Under the pieces are notes generated by a model. That model made no database searches. It was not told the DNA's origin and saw only the letters and a list, made by a program, of their open reading frames with translations. Position numbers and translations under genes: made by a program. From positions 3,658,001-3,722,000 of the forward strand of contig OZ244805.1 in the NCBI GenBank assembly GCA_965220095.1: a stretch of DNA of 64,000 bases, written 5' to 3'. The number at the start of each line of letters is the position of its first letter. Position 1 is the first letter of the stretch. Source of the DNA: Bin87 sp965220095. Its GTDB lineage: Bacteria > Chloroflexota > Dehalococcoidia > Lucifugimonadales > UBA3495. Positions 17,841 through 26,304 of this stretch are shown here, piece by piece.

Positions 17841-18811
17841 GAGCCTATCCTAAAAACTGGTGGAAACTTGCAGGGGCGTTGCGGGAAGGAAAGCGGGGGT
17901 TGCGTCTAGACTGGGGCAATGACCAAAGCGAAAGATACCAAGCCGCCACGTCCGAAGCGTGCTGGCCCAGCCACCAAGACCAATCCCACCACCGGCGCGT
18001 TCCAGATCTCCGACGAGCTCTGGGAGGTGCTGGCGCCCCTGATCCCCGAGCATGTGAACACCCACCGATTCGGCGGCGGCCGGCCCCGGGTTCCCGACCG
18101 CACCTGCGCCAATGGCATCTTCTACGTGCTGCGCACCGGCTGCCAGTGGAAAGCCCTGGACGCCACGGGCATCTGTTCCGGGTCCACCGCCCACCTGCGC
18201 TTTCAGGAATGGGTTGCCGCTGGAGTGTTCCTGGAGCTGTGGCGGGTGGGACTGGAACGCTATGACGAACTGAAGGGGCTGGACTGGAGTTGGCTGAGTA
18301 TGGACGGCGCCATGACCAAATCGCCCTTGGGCGGGGAAAAAAACCGGCCCCAATCCCACTGACCGCGGCAAATGCGGGGTCAAGCGTAGCCTGTTGACCG
18401 AAGCCCAGGGCATTCCGGTGGGTCTGGCGGTGGACGGGGCCAACCGTCATGACATGAAGCTGGTGCGGGCCACGGTGGACAGCCTGCCCGTGCCGCGACC
18501 GGCGCCCAGTCCAGACCAACCCCAGGGTATGTGCCTGGATAAAGGCTACGACTTTGACGAGGTGCGACGCACGTTGGACGAGTTTGGCTTCACCGCTCAC
18601 ATCCGCAGCCGGGGCGAGGAGGCCAAGGCCATCAAAAGAGCAGCTGGATTCAAAGCCCGGCGCTGGGTCGTGGAACGCTCGCACAGCTGGCTGAACCGCT
18701 TCCGGCGCATCCTGGTCCGCTGGGACAAGTCCCCTGAGAACTACATCGCCTTTCTTCATTTCGCCTGCGCCCTCACCGCCCTCAGGGCTGCTGGGTTATT
18801 AGGATAGGCTC
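17841..18811 (+). mobile_element. IS5-family element (IS1031/ISL2-like)
   Basis: The 971-bp element has inverted ends GAGCCTATCCTAA at the left and its complement TTAGGATAGGCTC at the right (with one offset base). TTA is duplicated at 17838-17840 and 18812-18814. A three-base TNA duplication and a two-part DDE gene fit the IS1031/ISL2 side of IS5. The right TTA is also the complement of the stop codon of the phosphotriesterase-like gene. Confidence 0.88.
17919..18807 (+). pseudogene. IS5-family transposase, split by +1 shift at an A7 run
   Basis: The first frame (17919-18362) has the DUF4096-like N-terminus (ELWEVLAPLIPEH, GGGRPRVPDRTCANGIFYVLRTGCQWKAL) and the first catalytic Asp in WLSMDGAM. 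The second frame (from about 18343; longest ATG/TTG form 18394-18807) continues TGPNPTDRGKCGVKRSLLTE, then LAVDGANRHDM, LDKGYD and RRWVVERSHSWLNRFRRIL. The frames join at AAAAAAA (18337-18343); six As would give an unbroken GEKTGPNPTDRGK. The break may be real, may be bypassed by transcriptional slippage on the A-run, or may be a consensus error. Confidence 0.85.
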
Positions 18812-19762
18812 TTAGTCGGTAAAGAAGTTGCGCGGGTTGTCCACCATGATGGCATCCACGTCGGCCTGGGTAGCGCCCAACTCCAGCAGACGCGGCAGCA
18901 CGTTGCGCGTGATGAACAGGTAGCCGTCGGGATTGAATGCCTGCCGCTCCCGTCGCAGTTCTTCCGAAGGCTGCCCCACCGGGGTCGAGTGGTCGTGGGA
19001 CAGCATCAGACGGTGCGCCCATCCGGCGTCGATGAGCTGCTTTACGACCTCGGTGCGCGCCTCCCACCTGGGGGTCTCTGGCGTACGGCCTCCAGGATAA
19101 CGGTCGAGGCCCAGCCAGACTCCTTCGTCCAGCAGGCCGGTCAGGTAAGCCACGTCCGTATCGTCATTGCTGTGGCCGATGTACACGAGGTTGAGGTCGA
19201 CTCCCTCCTCCTTGAGGATACGCACCTGCTGCTCACCAACCCGGTCGGGCGACCAGGTATGGGTACTGATGCGTGTGCCAGTGGCGTTGCAGGCCCGGGC
19301 GGCGGCGCGCAGGACGATCTCCTCGTTCTCGGTAACGCCGCCCCGGTCGCTCGCCACCTTGATGATGCCGGCCTTTACGCCGGTGTCCTCGATGCCTTCC
19401 TCGATTTCCTGGATGAACAGGGCTGCGACCTTGTCCACCGGCGCCCCCCAAAAGATGCGCGGAATGGCGAGGTGGTTGCCGGTGCAACCGATGACGTGGA
19501 CGCCCGTTCGTCGGCTCACTTCCTGCATCATGGCAACATCCCGACCCAGGTCCAGGGTGGTAACGTCGATGATGGTTCGCACGCCGCCCTGGTAGGCTTC
19601 GGTAAGCGACGCCGTCGCCCCTTCGGCGATGGCGTTCATGTCCTGGAATCCAGGATAGGTGGCCGCCGTGCCGGCCGCTCCCAGCGTGATGTGCTCGTGG
19701 CTCAGGGTGAATCCCAGGTCGACGGAATCCACCGGCCCCAATACCGTATTGACTGCTGTCAT
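18812..19762 (-). CDS. Phosphotriesterase-family metal hydrolase
   Basis: The 316-residue amidohydrolase-fold protein has the metal ligands of the phosphotriesterase family: FTLSHEHITL (H-x-H) near residue 20, the carboxylated-lysine segment AGIIKVASD, His in THTWSPDRVGEQQ, His in YIGHSNDD and Asp in LMLSHDHS. Such proteins act as lactonases or esterases; true organophosphate activity is rare. The start at 19762 follows GGAGGG at a good distance and sits just before TVLGPVDSVDLG; an upstream in-frame ATG (19846) has no support. An IS5 element has inserted exactly at its stop codon, the TTA target copy restoring TAA, so the coding sequence is intact. Confidence 0.88.
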   Translation of the reverse strand: MTAVNTVLGPVDSVDLGFTLSHEHITLGAAGTAATYPGFQDMNAIAEGATASLTEAYQGGVRTIIDVTTLDLGRDVAMMQEVSRRTGVHVIGCTGNHLAIPRIFWGAPVDKVAALFIQEIEEGIEDTGVKAGIIKVASDRGGVTENEEIVLRAAARACNATGTRISTHTWSPDRVGEQQVRILKEEGVDLNLVYIGHSNDDTDVAYLTGLLDEGVWLGLDRYPGGRTPETPRWEARTEVVKQLIDAGWAHRLMLSHDHSTPVGQPSEELRRERQAFNPDGYLFITRNVLPRLLELGATQADVDAIMVDNPRNFFTD

Positions 19763-19890
19763 GTTGGTTCCCTCCGTTGGCGCTTGCCGCGTCGTTCGGT
19801 CAGATTGCCACATTGGTACGGAACTGGCAATGCGGAGGCCTGGCACGGCAGGGCGTTTCGGTTATCGGTCGGGCAGCGGCTGGCCGCCTC

Positions 19891-19925
19891 CGTCATTGCG
19901 AGGAGCGAAACGACGTGGCAACCCC
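19891..19925. repeat. Short dispersed repeat of the CATTGCGAGGAGCGAA type
   Basis: The sequence CGTCATTGCGAGGAGCGAAA followed by CGACGTGGCAACCCC matches a short palindromic repeat widespread in many bacterial genomes, in which ATTGC and GCAA(T/C) arms can pair. It lies upstream of the phosphotriesterase-like gene. Only one copy is in this window. Confidence 0.5.
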
Positions 19926-19981
19926 GTTGCCGACACGGCCACCGTAGTTAAATTGACGCGCCAGAATCCGCCGCACCGCGA

Positions 19982-20020
19982 TTCCCCTCTCCTTCCCGTA
20001 GAGGGTTAGGGTGAGGGCAG
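19982..20020. repeat. Dispersed palindromic repeat, copy 5
   Basis: CCCCTCTCCTTCCCGTAGAG and GGTTAGGGTGAGGG are a diverged member of the family at 10004, 11305 and 17725. It overlaps the last codons and stop of the TrpF-like gene at 20006, so that gene may have taken its present stop from the repeat. Confidence 0.55.
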
Positions 20021-20779
20021 CCTGCCCAAAACCCGCAGCGCCTCCACCACGTACGCGGCAGCCGCTCCCGGCATCAAGCGGTCGTCATCGTCCCGCAGCC
20101 TCCCCTCGGCATCTATGCTGACGTGGGTCCAATGGGGGACTAACGGCCCCAGCAGTTGCTGGGCGTTGTCGGCGCAGAGGCCGCCGGCTATCACCAAGCC
20201 CAGCTCCGGCGCGGCCCACGCGATGGCATCCAGATACCTCACAGCACGGGCAGCGTCCAGCGGCCGGCCCAATCCCTCCGAGGCGTCGACCAGGACGTCG
20301 GTGACTAAACCGACGTAGTCGGCGCAGCGGCTAGCGATGGTTTCCGGTTCGTGACCTGCCGACGCCATCGCCTCCCGGCCCACCTGCAACACGATGCGTC
20401 GTGGATTGCGGCGGCGGCGGTATTCTGCCAGCGCGCCCGGATCCGGCCAAGGTTCACCACGGGTGGCGTTGATCTGCACGCCGTGGCAATGGGGGCCGCC
20501 AACGTCGCTGGCGCGGGTCAACGCATCGGCCAGGTCGGAGCCGGCACGTGGCCGGTAGTGGACCAGGTTGAGGCAACGCGGGTCGCTGGAGAAGATGCTG
20601 GCGATATCCGGCGGCGGCGGGCAGCGTTCCGGGGCGCCGCTTGCCCGGCCGGCCAACAACGCGTTGCTCAGTAGCACTCCGCACATCAGCAGCCTGTCCG
20701 ACGACACCGGCAGATGTTGCAATACTTCTGCAACTTCGCCGTCCGTTGAGAAGCCGGTGATGCCGATGTAGGGAGTCAT
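20006..20779 (-). CDS. TIM-barrel protein resembling phosphoribosylanthranilate isomerase
   Basis: The 257-residue product is not a confident family match. It starts YIGITGF, has HGVQIN in place of the LQLHG-type strand, LQVGREAM, then LVDASEGLGRPLDAA and PELGLVIAGGLCADN. These last two resemble the VD-x-x-x-G-G-x-G-x-x-x-D and LAGGL-x-x-x-N blocks that bind phosphate in TrpF-like enzymes. A sugar-phosphate-binding TIM barrel is the best reading, without the rest of a tryptophan operon. Its ATG overlaps the stop of the acyl-CoA ligase (ATGA), so the two are coupled, and a shared pathway is likely. The last residues run into a dispersed repeat. Confidence 0.55.
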   Translation of the reverse strand: MTPYIGITGFSTDGEVAEVLQHLPVSSDRLLMCGVLLSNALLAGRASGAPERCPPPPDIASIFSSDPRCLNLVHYRPRAGSDLADALTRASDVGGPHCHGVQINATRGEPWPDPGALAEYRRRRNPRRIVLQVGREAMASAGHEPETIASRCADYVGLVTDVLVDASEGLGRPLDAARAVRYLDAIAWAAPELGLVIAGGLCADNAQQLLGPLVPHWTHVSIDAEGRLRDDDDRLMPGAAAAYVVEALRVLGRLPSP

Positions 20780-22416
20780 CAGTTGACCGGCAGGCCCAGC
20801 TGCTCCGCCGCCATCTGGCGCAGCAGATACTTCTGCACCTTGCCGCTGGACGTCATGGGGTAGTCGTCCACAACCACCAGGTGGCGGGGTATCTTGAAGC
20901 TGGCCATCTTGCCCCGGCAGAAACCGTCCAGGTCGGCTTCGGTGATGGCCTGCCCGGGTTCCACCACCACGCAGGCGCAGGCGACTTCCGTCAGGCGCGG
21001 GTCGGGGACACCCACCACCTGCACCTTGTTCACCGCCGGATGGTCCAGCAGGAAAGCCTCCACCTCGGTGGGGTCCACGTTCTCGCCGCCCACCTTCAGC
21101 TGATCCTTGTACCGCCCCAGGAAGCGCACGCTGCCGTCGTCCCGGATCGTCGCCACGTCGCCGGTGTGGAGCCAGCCGTCGTCGTCAATCGCCTCGGCGG
21201 TGGCCTCCGGGCGCTTGTAGTAACCCTGCATCAGCGCGTAGCCCCGCACGCACAGCTCGCCCATTGTGCTGGGCGGCACGGTGTCACCGGTGTCGGGGTC
21301 GATGACCTTGAACTCGTAGCCAGGCAGGGGGTGACCACTTTCGATGCAACGGTCGTCGATGGGGGCGTCCAGGAAGGTGCGGGTTGCGCCGACGCCCACC
21401 TCGGTCATGCCCCAGGCCGACAGGCTGGGACAGAGCTTCTCCTGGGTCGCCCGAGCCACCGGCTCGCTGCTCGCCATGCCCACCGCCAGCAGGATGGTGC
21501 GGAGGCTGCTCACGTCCACCCGGTCGATTTCGGGATGGTTGGTCAGGTCGAAAAAGTGGGAATCGAAGCCGTTGAGCACCGTGGCTTTTTCCGCTTCCAG
21601 CAGGCGCAATACCTCGCCGGCGTCGAACATGGTGGTCAGCACCATGCGCGCGCCGGTGACCCACGACATCAGCGGCCCCTCGTAGAGGCCAAAGCAGTGG
21701 AACAGGGGCAGGTACATGAGGATGGTATCCCGGGGCGACATGGCCATCCGGTTGGCTGCATCGATGACGGTCCGAATGGGGTTGTGGCAGTGCATCACCC
21801 CTTTGGGAAAACCGGTGGTGCCGCTGGTGTACATCAGCAGGAAGGTATCGTCGGGGCTGACGGCAGCCTCCCGATGGGCCAGCTCGTCGGCGGGCACCTC
21901 GTCAGCGCCGGCCAGCATCGCATCCCAGGCGATGGCGCCGGCGGGCCGCTGCTCTCCCAGCATGATGACGTTGCGAAGGGCCGGGAAGGCGTTCGGGCGC
22001 AGGTTGTTGGGGTCGCCGCCGGAGATCTCCGGCGCTACCTCGGCCAGCATCCCGCCGAAGTCCACCGGGCCGGAGCGGTCCATCAGGATGAGAACGGCAG
22101 AGTCGGAATGGTTGACCAGGTATTCCATGTCCGACGTGCGGAATCGGGTGTTGATGGGCACCAGCACGGCGCCGATCTTGGCCACCGCGCCAAAGAGGAA
22201 CAGCCACTCCACCCGGTTGGGCATCCAGATGGACACCTTGTCGCCGGGCTGCACGCCCAGGTTGATCAGCGCCCGCGCCACCCGGTCAATCTCGTCCCGG
22301 TACTGGTCGAAGGACCAGCGCCGGCCTTCGTAGACCAGGGCCTCCCGCGGGCCAAACCGCTGTGCGGCCTGATTGATAAGTTCGCCTACGGTCTGTTTTT
22401 CAAACCAGTCGGGCAT
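20779..22416 (-). CDS. Acyl-CoA synthetase (AMP-dependent, fatty-acid-CoA ligase type)
   Basis: This 545-residue adenylate-forming enzyme has the P-loop-like YTSGTTGFPKGVMHCHN, the SAWGMTEVGVGATRTF block, and WLHTGDVATIRDDG followed by GRYKDQLKVGGENVDPTEVE. The late catalytic lysine is in SSGKVQKYLLR. It activates a carboxylic acid as the acyl-AMP and transfers it to CoA. The ATG at 22416 is preceded by GGAGG eight bases upstream and starts MPDWFEKQTVGELINQAAQR; 14 more residues are open upstream but unsupported. It is translationally coupled to the TrpF-like gene. Confidence 0.92.
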   Translation of the reverse strand: MPDWFEKQTVGELINQAAQRFGPREALVYEGRRWSFDQYRDEIDRVARALINLGVQPGDKVSIWMPNRVEWLFLFGAVAKIGAVLVPINTRFRTSDMEYLVNHSDSAVLILMDRSGPVDFGGMLAEVAPEISGGDPNNLRPNAFPALRNVIMLGEQRPAGAIAWDAMLAGADEVPADELAHREAAVSPDDTFLLMYTSGTTGFPKGVMHCHNPIRTVIDAANRMAMSPRDTILMYLPLFHCFGLYEGPLMSWVTGARMVLTTMFDAGEVLRLLEAEKATVLNGFDSHFFDLTNHPEIDRVDVSSLRTILLAVGMASSEPVARATQEKLCPSLSAWGMTEVGVGATRTFLDAPIDDRCIESGHPLPGYEFKVIDPDTGDTVPPSTMGELCVRGYALMQGYYKRPEATAEAIDDDGWLHTGDVATIRDDGSVRFLGRYKDQLKVGGENVDPTEVEAFLLDHPAVNKVQVVGVPDPRLTEVACACVVVEPGQAITEADLDGFCRGKMASFKIPRHLVVVDDYPMTSSGKVQKYLLRQMAAEQLGLPVN

Positions 22417-22492
22417 GGGTGGAAGCCTCCGGTGTTGGCATGGATGGAATGATGGCAACTGTAACGGGGTTATTGGGGTTGCTGCAAGCGAT

Positions 22493-22888
22493 TTACGCCG
22501 AAATGATACGCAGGCCCGACAGCCGTTCGAAATGGCGTCTGTTGTTGGTCAGCAGCGTCAGATTATGTTGCAAGGCGGTAGTACCGATCAGTAAATCAAA
22601 ATCTGCTATGGGAGTGCCGGCATTCCGGAGACGCCGCCGCTCACTGGCGAATCTCCAGCAGACGGCGTCATCAATATCCACGATGCTGACACCAGCAGCG
22701 AGGAAGTCGCGCAAAGTTCCTTCGCTGCTAGATGGATCGGGGGAACCTAGAATACCGTCGTAAAGTTCGGCCAGCGAAATGACGCTCAGGCCGATACCGT
22801 CGGGCAACAGGCTATTCAAAAGATGCACCACCGGTACAATGCCGCGCTGGTAGTTGATGACCCAATCGGTATCCGCCAAGTAGCGCAA
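22493..22888 (-). CDS. PIN-domain ribonuclease toxin (VapC-like)
   Basis: The 131-residue protein has the PIN-domain acidic residues: LADTDWVINY (first Asp), SVISLAELYDGI (Glu), and TPIADFDLLIGTTAL (two Asp), followed by the usual LLTNNRRHFERLSGL end. VapC toxins cleave RNA and are blocked by a partner. The partner is the DUF104-type gene ending three bases upstream of its start. Both are on the minus strand of a defence-rich segment. All catalytic acids are present, so it is probably active. Confidence 0.9.
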   Translation of the reverse strand: MRYLADTDWVINYQRGIVPVVHLLNSLLPDGIGLSVISLAELYDGILGSPDPSSSEGTLRDFLAAGVSIVDIDDAVCWRFASERRRLRNAGTPIADFDLLIGTTALQHNLTLLTNNRRHFERLSGLRIISA

Positions 22889-22891
22889 AGG

Positions 22892-23140
22892 TTAGGGCTC
22901 CGGCTCGATACGCGAGCCGCTCCGGCGGGCTTCGTAAATCGTTCGCAGCGCCCCTTCCCAATACTCGTCGTCTTCCTGCCACGCGCCGGCGGTGGATGGT
23001 GCCGGCCCCGCGTTTTCCGAGTGGGAGGACGCCGGCAGAGCGTCAAGGGTTATCAGGTACTCGGCGCCCTCCCTGAGTTCAACCGGTTCCAAGGGCGTAA
23101 GGGCGCCATTCACACAGCGGGCTTTTACGGTTTTAAGCAT
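22892..23140 (-). CDS. AF2212-like (DUF104) antitoxin
   Basis: The 82-residue product begins MLKTVKARCVNGALTPLEPV followed by ELREGAEYLITL, the signature of AF2212-like antitoxins that accompany VapC toxins. The C-terminal half is acidic and basic low-complexity and would wrap the toxin. It lies three bases upstream of vapC. The start at 23140 is fixed by the family; the frame is open further but has no homology. The ribosome site is not obvious (GGAGACCCACA). The truncated BrnA-like frame overlaps its first five codons. Confidence 0.85.
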   Translation of the reverse strand: MLKTVKARCVNGALTPLEPVELREGAEYLITLDALPASSHSENAGPAPSTAGAWQEDDEYWEGALRTIYEARRSGSRIEPEP

Positions 23141-23355
23141 TGTGGGTCTCCGGGGCTTGGAGCGGCAGTTGGGGAGAAGTGGGCGCGCGGTGGCGTGACT
23201 TGCTGCTTGATTGACCCGTAGAATACGCCCCGCTTGGCGTTGGCCCAATCTATGGGCATTTCGGGAATGTCGCTGGTGTCAATCTCGTCTTCGGGCATCG
23301 CAGCCAGCGCGGCGAGCTCGGCTTTTTGCTGGTCGGTCATGTCGGCTGTATCCAT
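23125..23355 (-). CDS. BrnA-like antitoxin N-terminus, aberrant C-terminus
   Basis: The 76-residue frame starts with LAALAAMPEDEIDTSDIPEM followed by WANAKRGVFYGSIKQQVT, the N-terminal part of BrnA/CopG-type antitoxins. There the next residues should be a ribbon-helix-helix DNA-binding segment. Here the sequence turns into PPRAHFSPTAAPSPGD, with no such fold, and stops inside the DUF104 gene. The gene is therefore truncated or frameshifted; no BrnT toxin is nearby. It may still be expressed upstream of the VapBC-like pair. Confidence 0.55.
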   Translation of the reverse strand: MDTADMTDQQKAELAALAAMPEDEIDTSDIPEMPIDWANAKRGVFYGSIKQQVTPPRAHFSPTAAPSPGDPQCLKP

Positions 23356-23359
23356 CCTT

Positions 23360-23393
23360 GTAGTACCGGGTAGTACCGGCCTCGTAGTACCGG
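23360..23393. repeat. Three direct copies of GTAGTACCGG
   Basis: The decamer lies at 23360-23369, 23370-23379 and 23384-23393, just upstream of the BrnA-like start at 23355. Because antitoxins bind their own promoters at short repeats, this could be an operator for the toxin-antitoxin run; that is inference. Confidence 0.5.
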
Positions 23394-23434
23394 CTTACGG
23401 ATTTCGCCGGAATGAGGGAAAGCGGCCACAGAAC

Positions 23435-23983
23435 CTAAAACACCTTGCTCAGGTCAATTCGCAGCCCCGGCAGTAGTGGCGTGGTGAGGGTCTCGCTGCG
23501 CCCGTAATGTCCGGCGTCCACGAACCGCCCGTTTTCCAGCCGCAAGGCGTCAACGGTTTGGGTGAGGGGATACGCCATCCAGTATTCCAGCACCCCAAAG
23601 CGCTCGTACAACTCCCGTTTGACCGTGCGGTCATCATCCTGGGTACTCGGCGAGGCAATCTCAATCACCAAATCCGGCGCGCCCTGGATGTTGGTTTCGG
23701 TGATGATGTGGGCCCGCGCCGCCGAGATGAACAGGATGTCCGGCTGCACTAAATTCGTATCGGACAAGTACACGTCTGTGGGAGCGTAGAAAATTTCTCC
23801 CAGATTGTTGTCCCAGACGAACGGCCAGAGCACGGCCCCAAAATTGCGGGAAACCCTTTGATGCAGTGTCGTGGGCGCAGGCGCCATAATCAACTCGCCG
23901 TTAATGAGTTCGTACCGGACATCATCCGGCGTCAGCAGGTAGTCCGCATAGGTGAACGGGCCTTGCGGTATCCGCGTAACCAT
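23435..23983 (-). CDS. Uma2 family PD-(D/E)xK endonuclease
   Basis: The 182-residue protein fits the Uma2 family: YADYLLTPDDVRYELINGEL at the start, VQPDILFIS with the catalytic Asp, PDLVIEIASPSTQDDDRTVK with the E-x(9+)-K pattern of this family, and YERFGVLEYWMAYP. The start at 23983 follows GGAGGG. Uma2 genes are abundant in Cyanobacteria and Chloroflexota; their role is unknown although the fold is that of a nuclease. It lies downstream of a helicase and upstream of the toxin-antitoxin run on the same strand. Confidence 0.88.
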   Translation of the reverse strand: MVTRIPQGPFTYADYLLTPDDVRYELINGELIMAPAPTTLHQRVSRNFGAVLWPFVWDNNLGEIFYAPTDVYLSDTNLVQPDILFISAARAHIITETNIQGAPDLVIEIASPSTQDDDRTVKRELYERFGVLEYWMAYPLTQTVDALRLENGRFVDAGHYGRSETLTTPLLPGLRIDLSKVF

Positions 23984-24088
23984 GATCTGCCCTCCCGTGT
24001 GGTGGTTTGGAGTGCATTGTATCAAGCAGCCGGCGAGTGCGGTTGCGGCGAAACCGCAATTGGCCATGATGGTAGCTTGGCTTGTCGA

Positions 24089-26299
24089 TTACTTTGGGTA
24101 GTAGTTATCAAAAGGAATGCCGTTAGCGTCTTTCAAGCGTTGCCGTGCATTCACAGTATTTGCTGTTACGATCACCCCAACAGCGGTAGCTGACGTGAAC
24201 TCATAGTCCCTCGTAAATTTGTAAAATTGGCCGTCATTGACCAATACACCGGCTGTAAGTAACCGCTCTTTCTGCCTTTGGTAATTTGGGTGTCCTTTGA
24301 TTTCTCGCTTAATGGCGGTAGAACCTTCCAAAACAACGATCCGATCCTTGCTGTAAACGACGCATTGTGCGGATATACCTTTACTATTGCCGATGTAAAA
24401 GCGCGTGGGTTCGGACGTAGTAGGTTGGGGATGATTTTCGGCGATGGTGATGTCGGTATTGAGAGGTTGGTGAAGCAGCAGGTTTGCCTGGGCTGCGGCC
24501 TGGCGCAATAGGTGCGTGGCTTTGGTGGATACGCTGCCGAAAATTACCTGTTTGTCAACCGAACGGTTTTCTAGGTCGGCTAATTCGTTCTTCCAACTGG
24601 TAAGTTCTGCACGCAAGCTATCTTCCCATTCGCCGAACATTCGGCGTTTCTGCACTCTGCTCTGCGGACGTTCCATTTCCGGCAGGGCTGCAATATCTCG
24701 CTCAAACATGGTATCCAGCTCATCATCATCATCGCTCAGCACCGCTTGCCGGTCTTCAATCAGCCCGCGCAGTTCGCTACGGCGCGCATCGTCAACACCA
24801 GCGATGCTCTGCCGCTCCGCTTCAAGCAGCTCTGCCAGCAAGTCGGATAGCCGGTTAGCCAGGTCGTCATCAATTTCAACATCGCTCAGGAACGTCACTT
24901 CGTCCTCCGGGTCATACATATCAACCAGTTCGTCCAGGGGCGGGGCGACGGGGAGGTGGGCCTGGATGTGGGCGTCGATGTGGCACAGGTCGCAGACCTG
25001 TTGGTGAGCGTGGCCGCAGTGGGTTTCGTACTGCCAGCGTTTATGAGCGCGCCACCGGCCGCAGCGGTCGCAGTCTTTGCCGAAGGAATAGCCGCAGACT
25101 CGGCAATTATGGCTGGCGGCGTGTGATGCGGCCTCGCACAGGGGATTGGGACACCACACGACCGGCGCTTCGCCCGCTTTTTGCGTTCCGCGCGGTTCTA
25201 ACGACCATTCCCGGTAGTCTTCGGGCAGGCCGTGAGTTACTGAGTTGGCCGCCAGGTCCAGAATCAGGCAGTCGCCGCCGTCGGGCTTGGGGCGCAGGCC
25301 GCGGCCCACCATCTGCAGGTAGAGGGCCAGGCTCATCGTGGGGCGGGCGATGATGATGCAGGATGCGTCGGGCAGGTCGAAGCCTTCGGTGGCGACGATT
25401 ACGTTGACCAGCACCTTGACGCTGCCGTTACGGAAACCGGCGATGGCCTTATCCCGCTCCTCCCGGTTGGTGTCGCCGAGGATGACTGCCGCCGATATGC
25501 CGGCATCGTTGAACACTGCCGCCAGGTTGTGGGCGTGGTCAACGGATACGGCGTAGGCGATGGTGGGGCGGCCTTCAGCGTGCTTCTGCCAGAAGGCCAG
25601 CGCGCCGGCGGTCATTATGTCGGGGCGGTTGCGGTTGGCCTGTTCGATGCCAGCTTCGGTGTAGTCGCCCATGTGGTCAACAGCGCCGCCGGCGATGCGC
25701 TGCTGCGGGGGCGGTATGAACACCCGCGCCTGGCACAGCGAATCGAGGGATTGCAGGTCGGCGGTCTGCGGGCCGCAGAGCAGGTCGTAAAAGAGGCGGT
25801 TGAAGCCCTCTTTTTCCGACAGCCGCCAGGGGGTGGCGGTCATCCCGACGATGGGGCCGGGCCACTGACGCATCGCCCGCGTCCAGCCGGCGGCGGCGGC
25901 GTGGTGCGCCTCGTCAATGACCAGCAAATCGTCTGGGCCGTAGTTATTCCAGACTACCGACGAATCTTTATTGCGGCGGCCTACGGTCTGAGCCATCAGA
26001 ATGACCGCGCCGCCGGCCATGGCCGGAGCGTCATCGCCGGGAGTCCAGTTCACGTTGGTAATTGCGGAAACGCCGGCGTCGGTGAGCATCCCGCGAGTCT
26101 GCTCGGCAAGTTCCTTGCGGTGGGTGAGCCACACTGCTTTGCGCCCATCTTGCAACCAGCTAGCCAGCAGCGCCCCGGCGATGACGGTTTTGCCGCCGCC
26201 GGTGGGTAGTTGGAGCATCAGGCGCGCCTTGGGGTCGTCGGCCAGAGAGTTCTGTACCTGCCGGAGCAGGTGCTGCTGGTAGGGACGCAGTTCCGGCAT
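24089..26299 (-). CDS. SF2 DEAD/DEAH-box helicase with zinc-finger region and DUF4357
   Basis: The 736-residue protein has a Q-like LRPYQQHLL start, Walker A LPTGGGKT (31-38), DEAH (129-132), TATPWRL (motif III region) and the second RecA domain with VATEGFDLPDASCIIIARPT and MVGRGLRP. Residues about 405-470 hold paired Cys/His motifs (CRVCGYSFGKDCDRCGRW, HCGHAHQQVCDLCH) expected to bind zinc. A charged helical region follows. The end (about 640-736; IVVLEGSTAIKRE, YQRQKERLLTAGVLV, FTRDYEFTSATAVG) matches DUF4357, found with restriction and repair enzymes. It starts five bases after an LLM oxidoreductase gene. A paralogue with a TPR tail is at 27560. Confidence 0.85.
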   Translation of the reverse strand: MPELRPYQQHLLRQVQNSLADDPKARLMLQLPTGGGKTVIAGALLASWLQDGRKAVWLTHRKELAEQTRGMLTDAGVSAITNVNWTPGDDAPAMAGGAVILMAQTVGRRNKDSSVVWNNYGPDDLLVIDEAHHAAAAGWTRAMRQWPGPIVGMTATPWRLSEKEGFNRLFYDLLCGPQTADLQSLDSLCQARVFIPPPQQRIAGGAVDHMGDYTEAGIEQANRNRPDIMTAGALAFWQKHAEGRPTIAYAVSVDHAHNLAAVFNDAGISAAVILGDTNREERDKAIAGFRNGSVKVLVNVIVATEGFDLPDASCIIIARPTMSLALYLQMVGRGLRPKPDGGDCLILDLAANSVTHGLPEDYREWSLEPRGTQKAGEAPVVWCPNPLCEAASHAASHNCRVCGYSFGKDCDRCGRWRAHKRWQYETHCGHAHQQVCDLCHIDAHIQAHLPVAPPLDELVDMYDPEDEVTFLSDVEIDDDLANRLSDLLAELLEAERQSIAGVDDARRSELRGLIEDRQAVLSDDDDELDTMFERDIAALPEMERPQSRVQKRRMFGEWEDSLRAELTSWKNELADLENRSVDKQVIFGSVSTKATHLLRQAAAQANLLLHQPLNTDITIAENHPQPTTSEPTRFYIGNSKGISAQCVVYSKDRIVVLEGSTAIKREIKGHPNYQRQKERLLTAGVLVNDGQFYKFTRDYEFTSATAVGVIVTANTVNARQRLKDANGIPFDNYYPK

Positions 26300-26304
26300 G
26301 TTGA

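Noticed and set aside
18330..18350. Programmed -1 frameshift in the IS5 transposase
   Set aside because: The frame change needs +1 (one A fewer), not -1; an A7 length change or slippage explains it better.
18812..19762. Bona fide organophosphate hydrolase
   Set aside because: Only family-level metal ligands are visible; most relatives are lactonases or of unknown substrate.
20881..22452. Long forward frame of 523 codons opposite the acyl-CoA ligase
   Set aside because: It is a mirror frame in GC-rich coding DNA; the reverse strand has full ligase motifs and a ribosome site, and the forward product has no domain.
23360..23393. Possible CRISPR array (three decamer repeats)
   Set aside because: Repeats are 10 bases with spacers of 0 and 4 bases; no array of regular repeats and spacers is present anywhere in the window.
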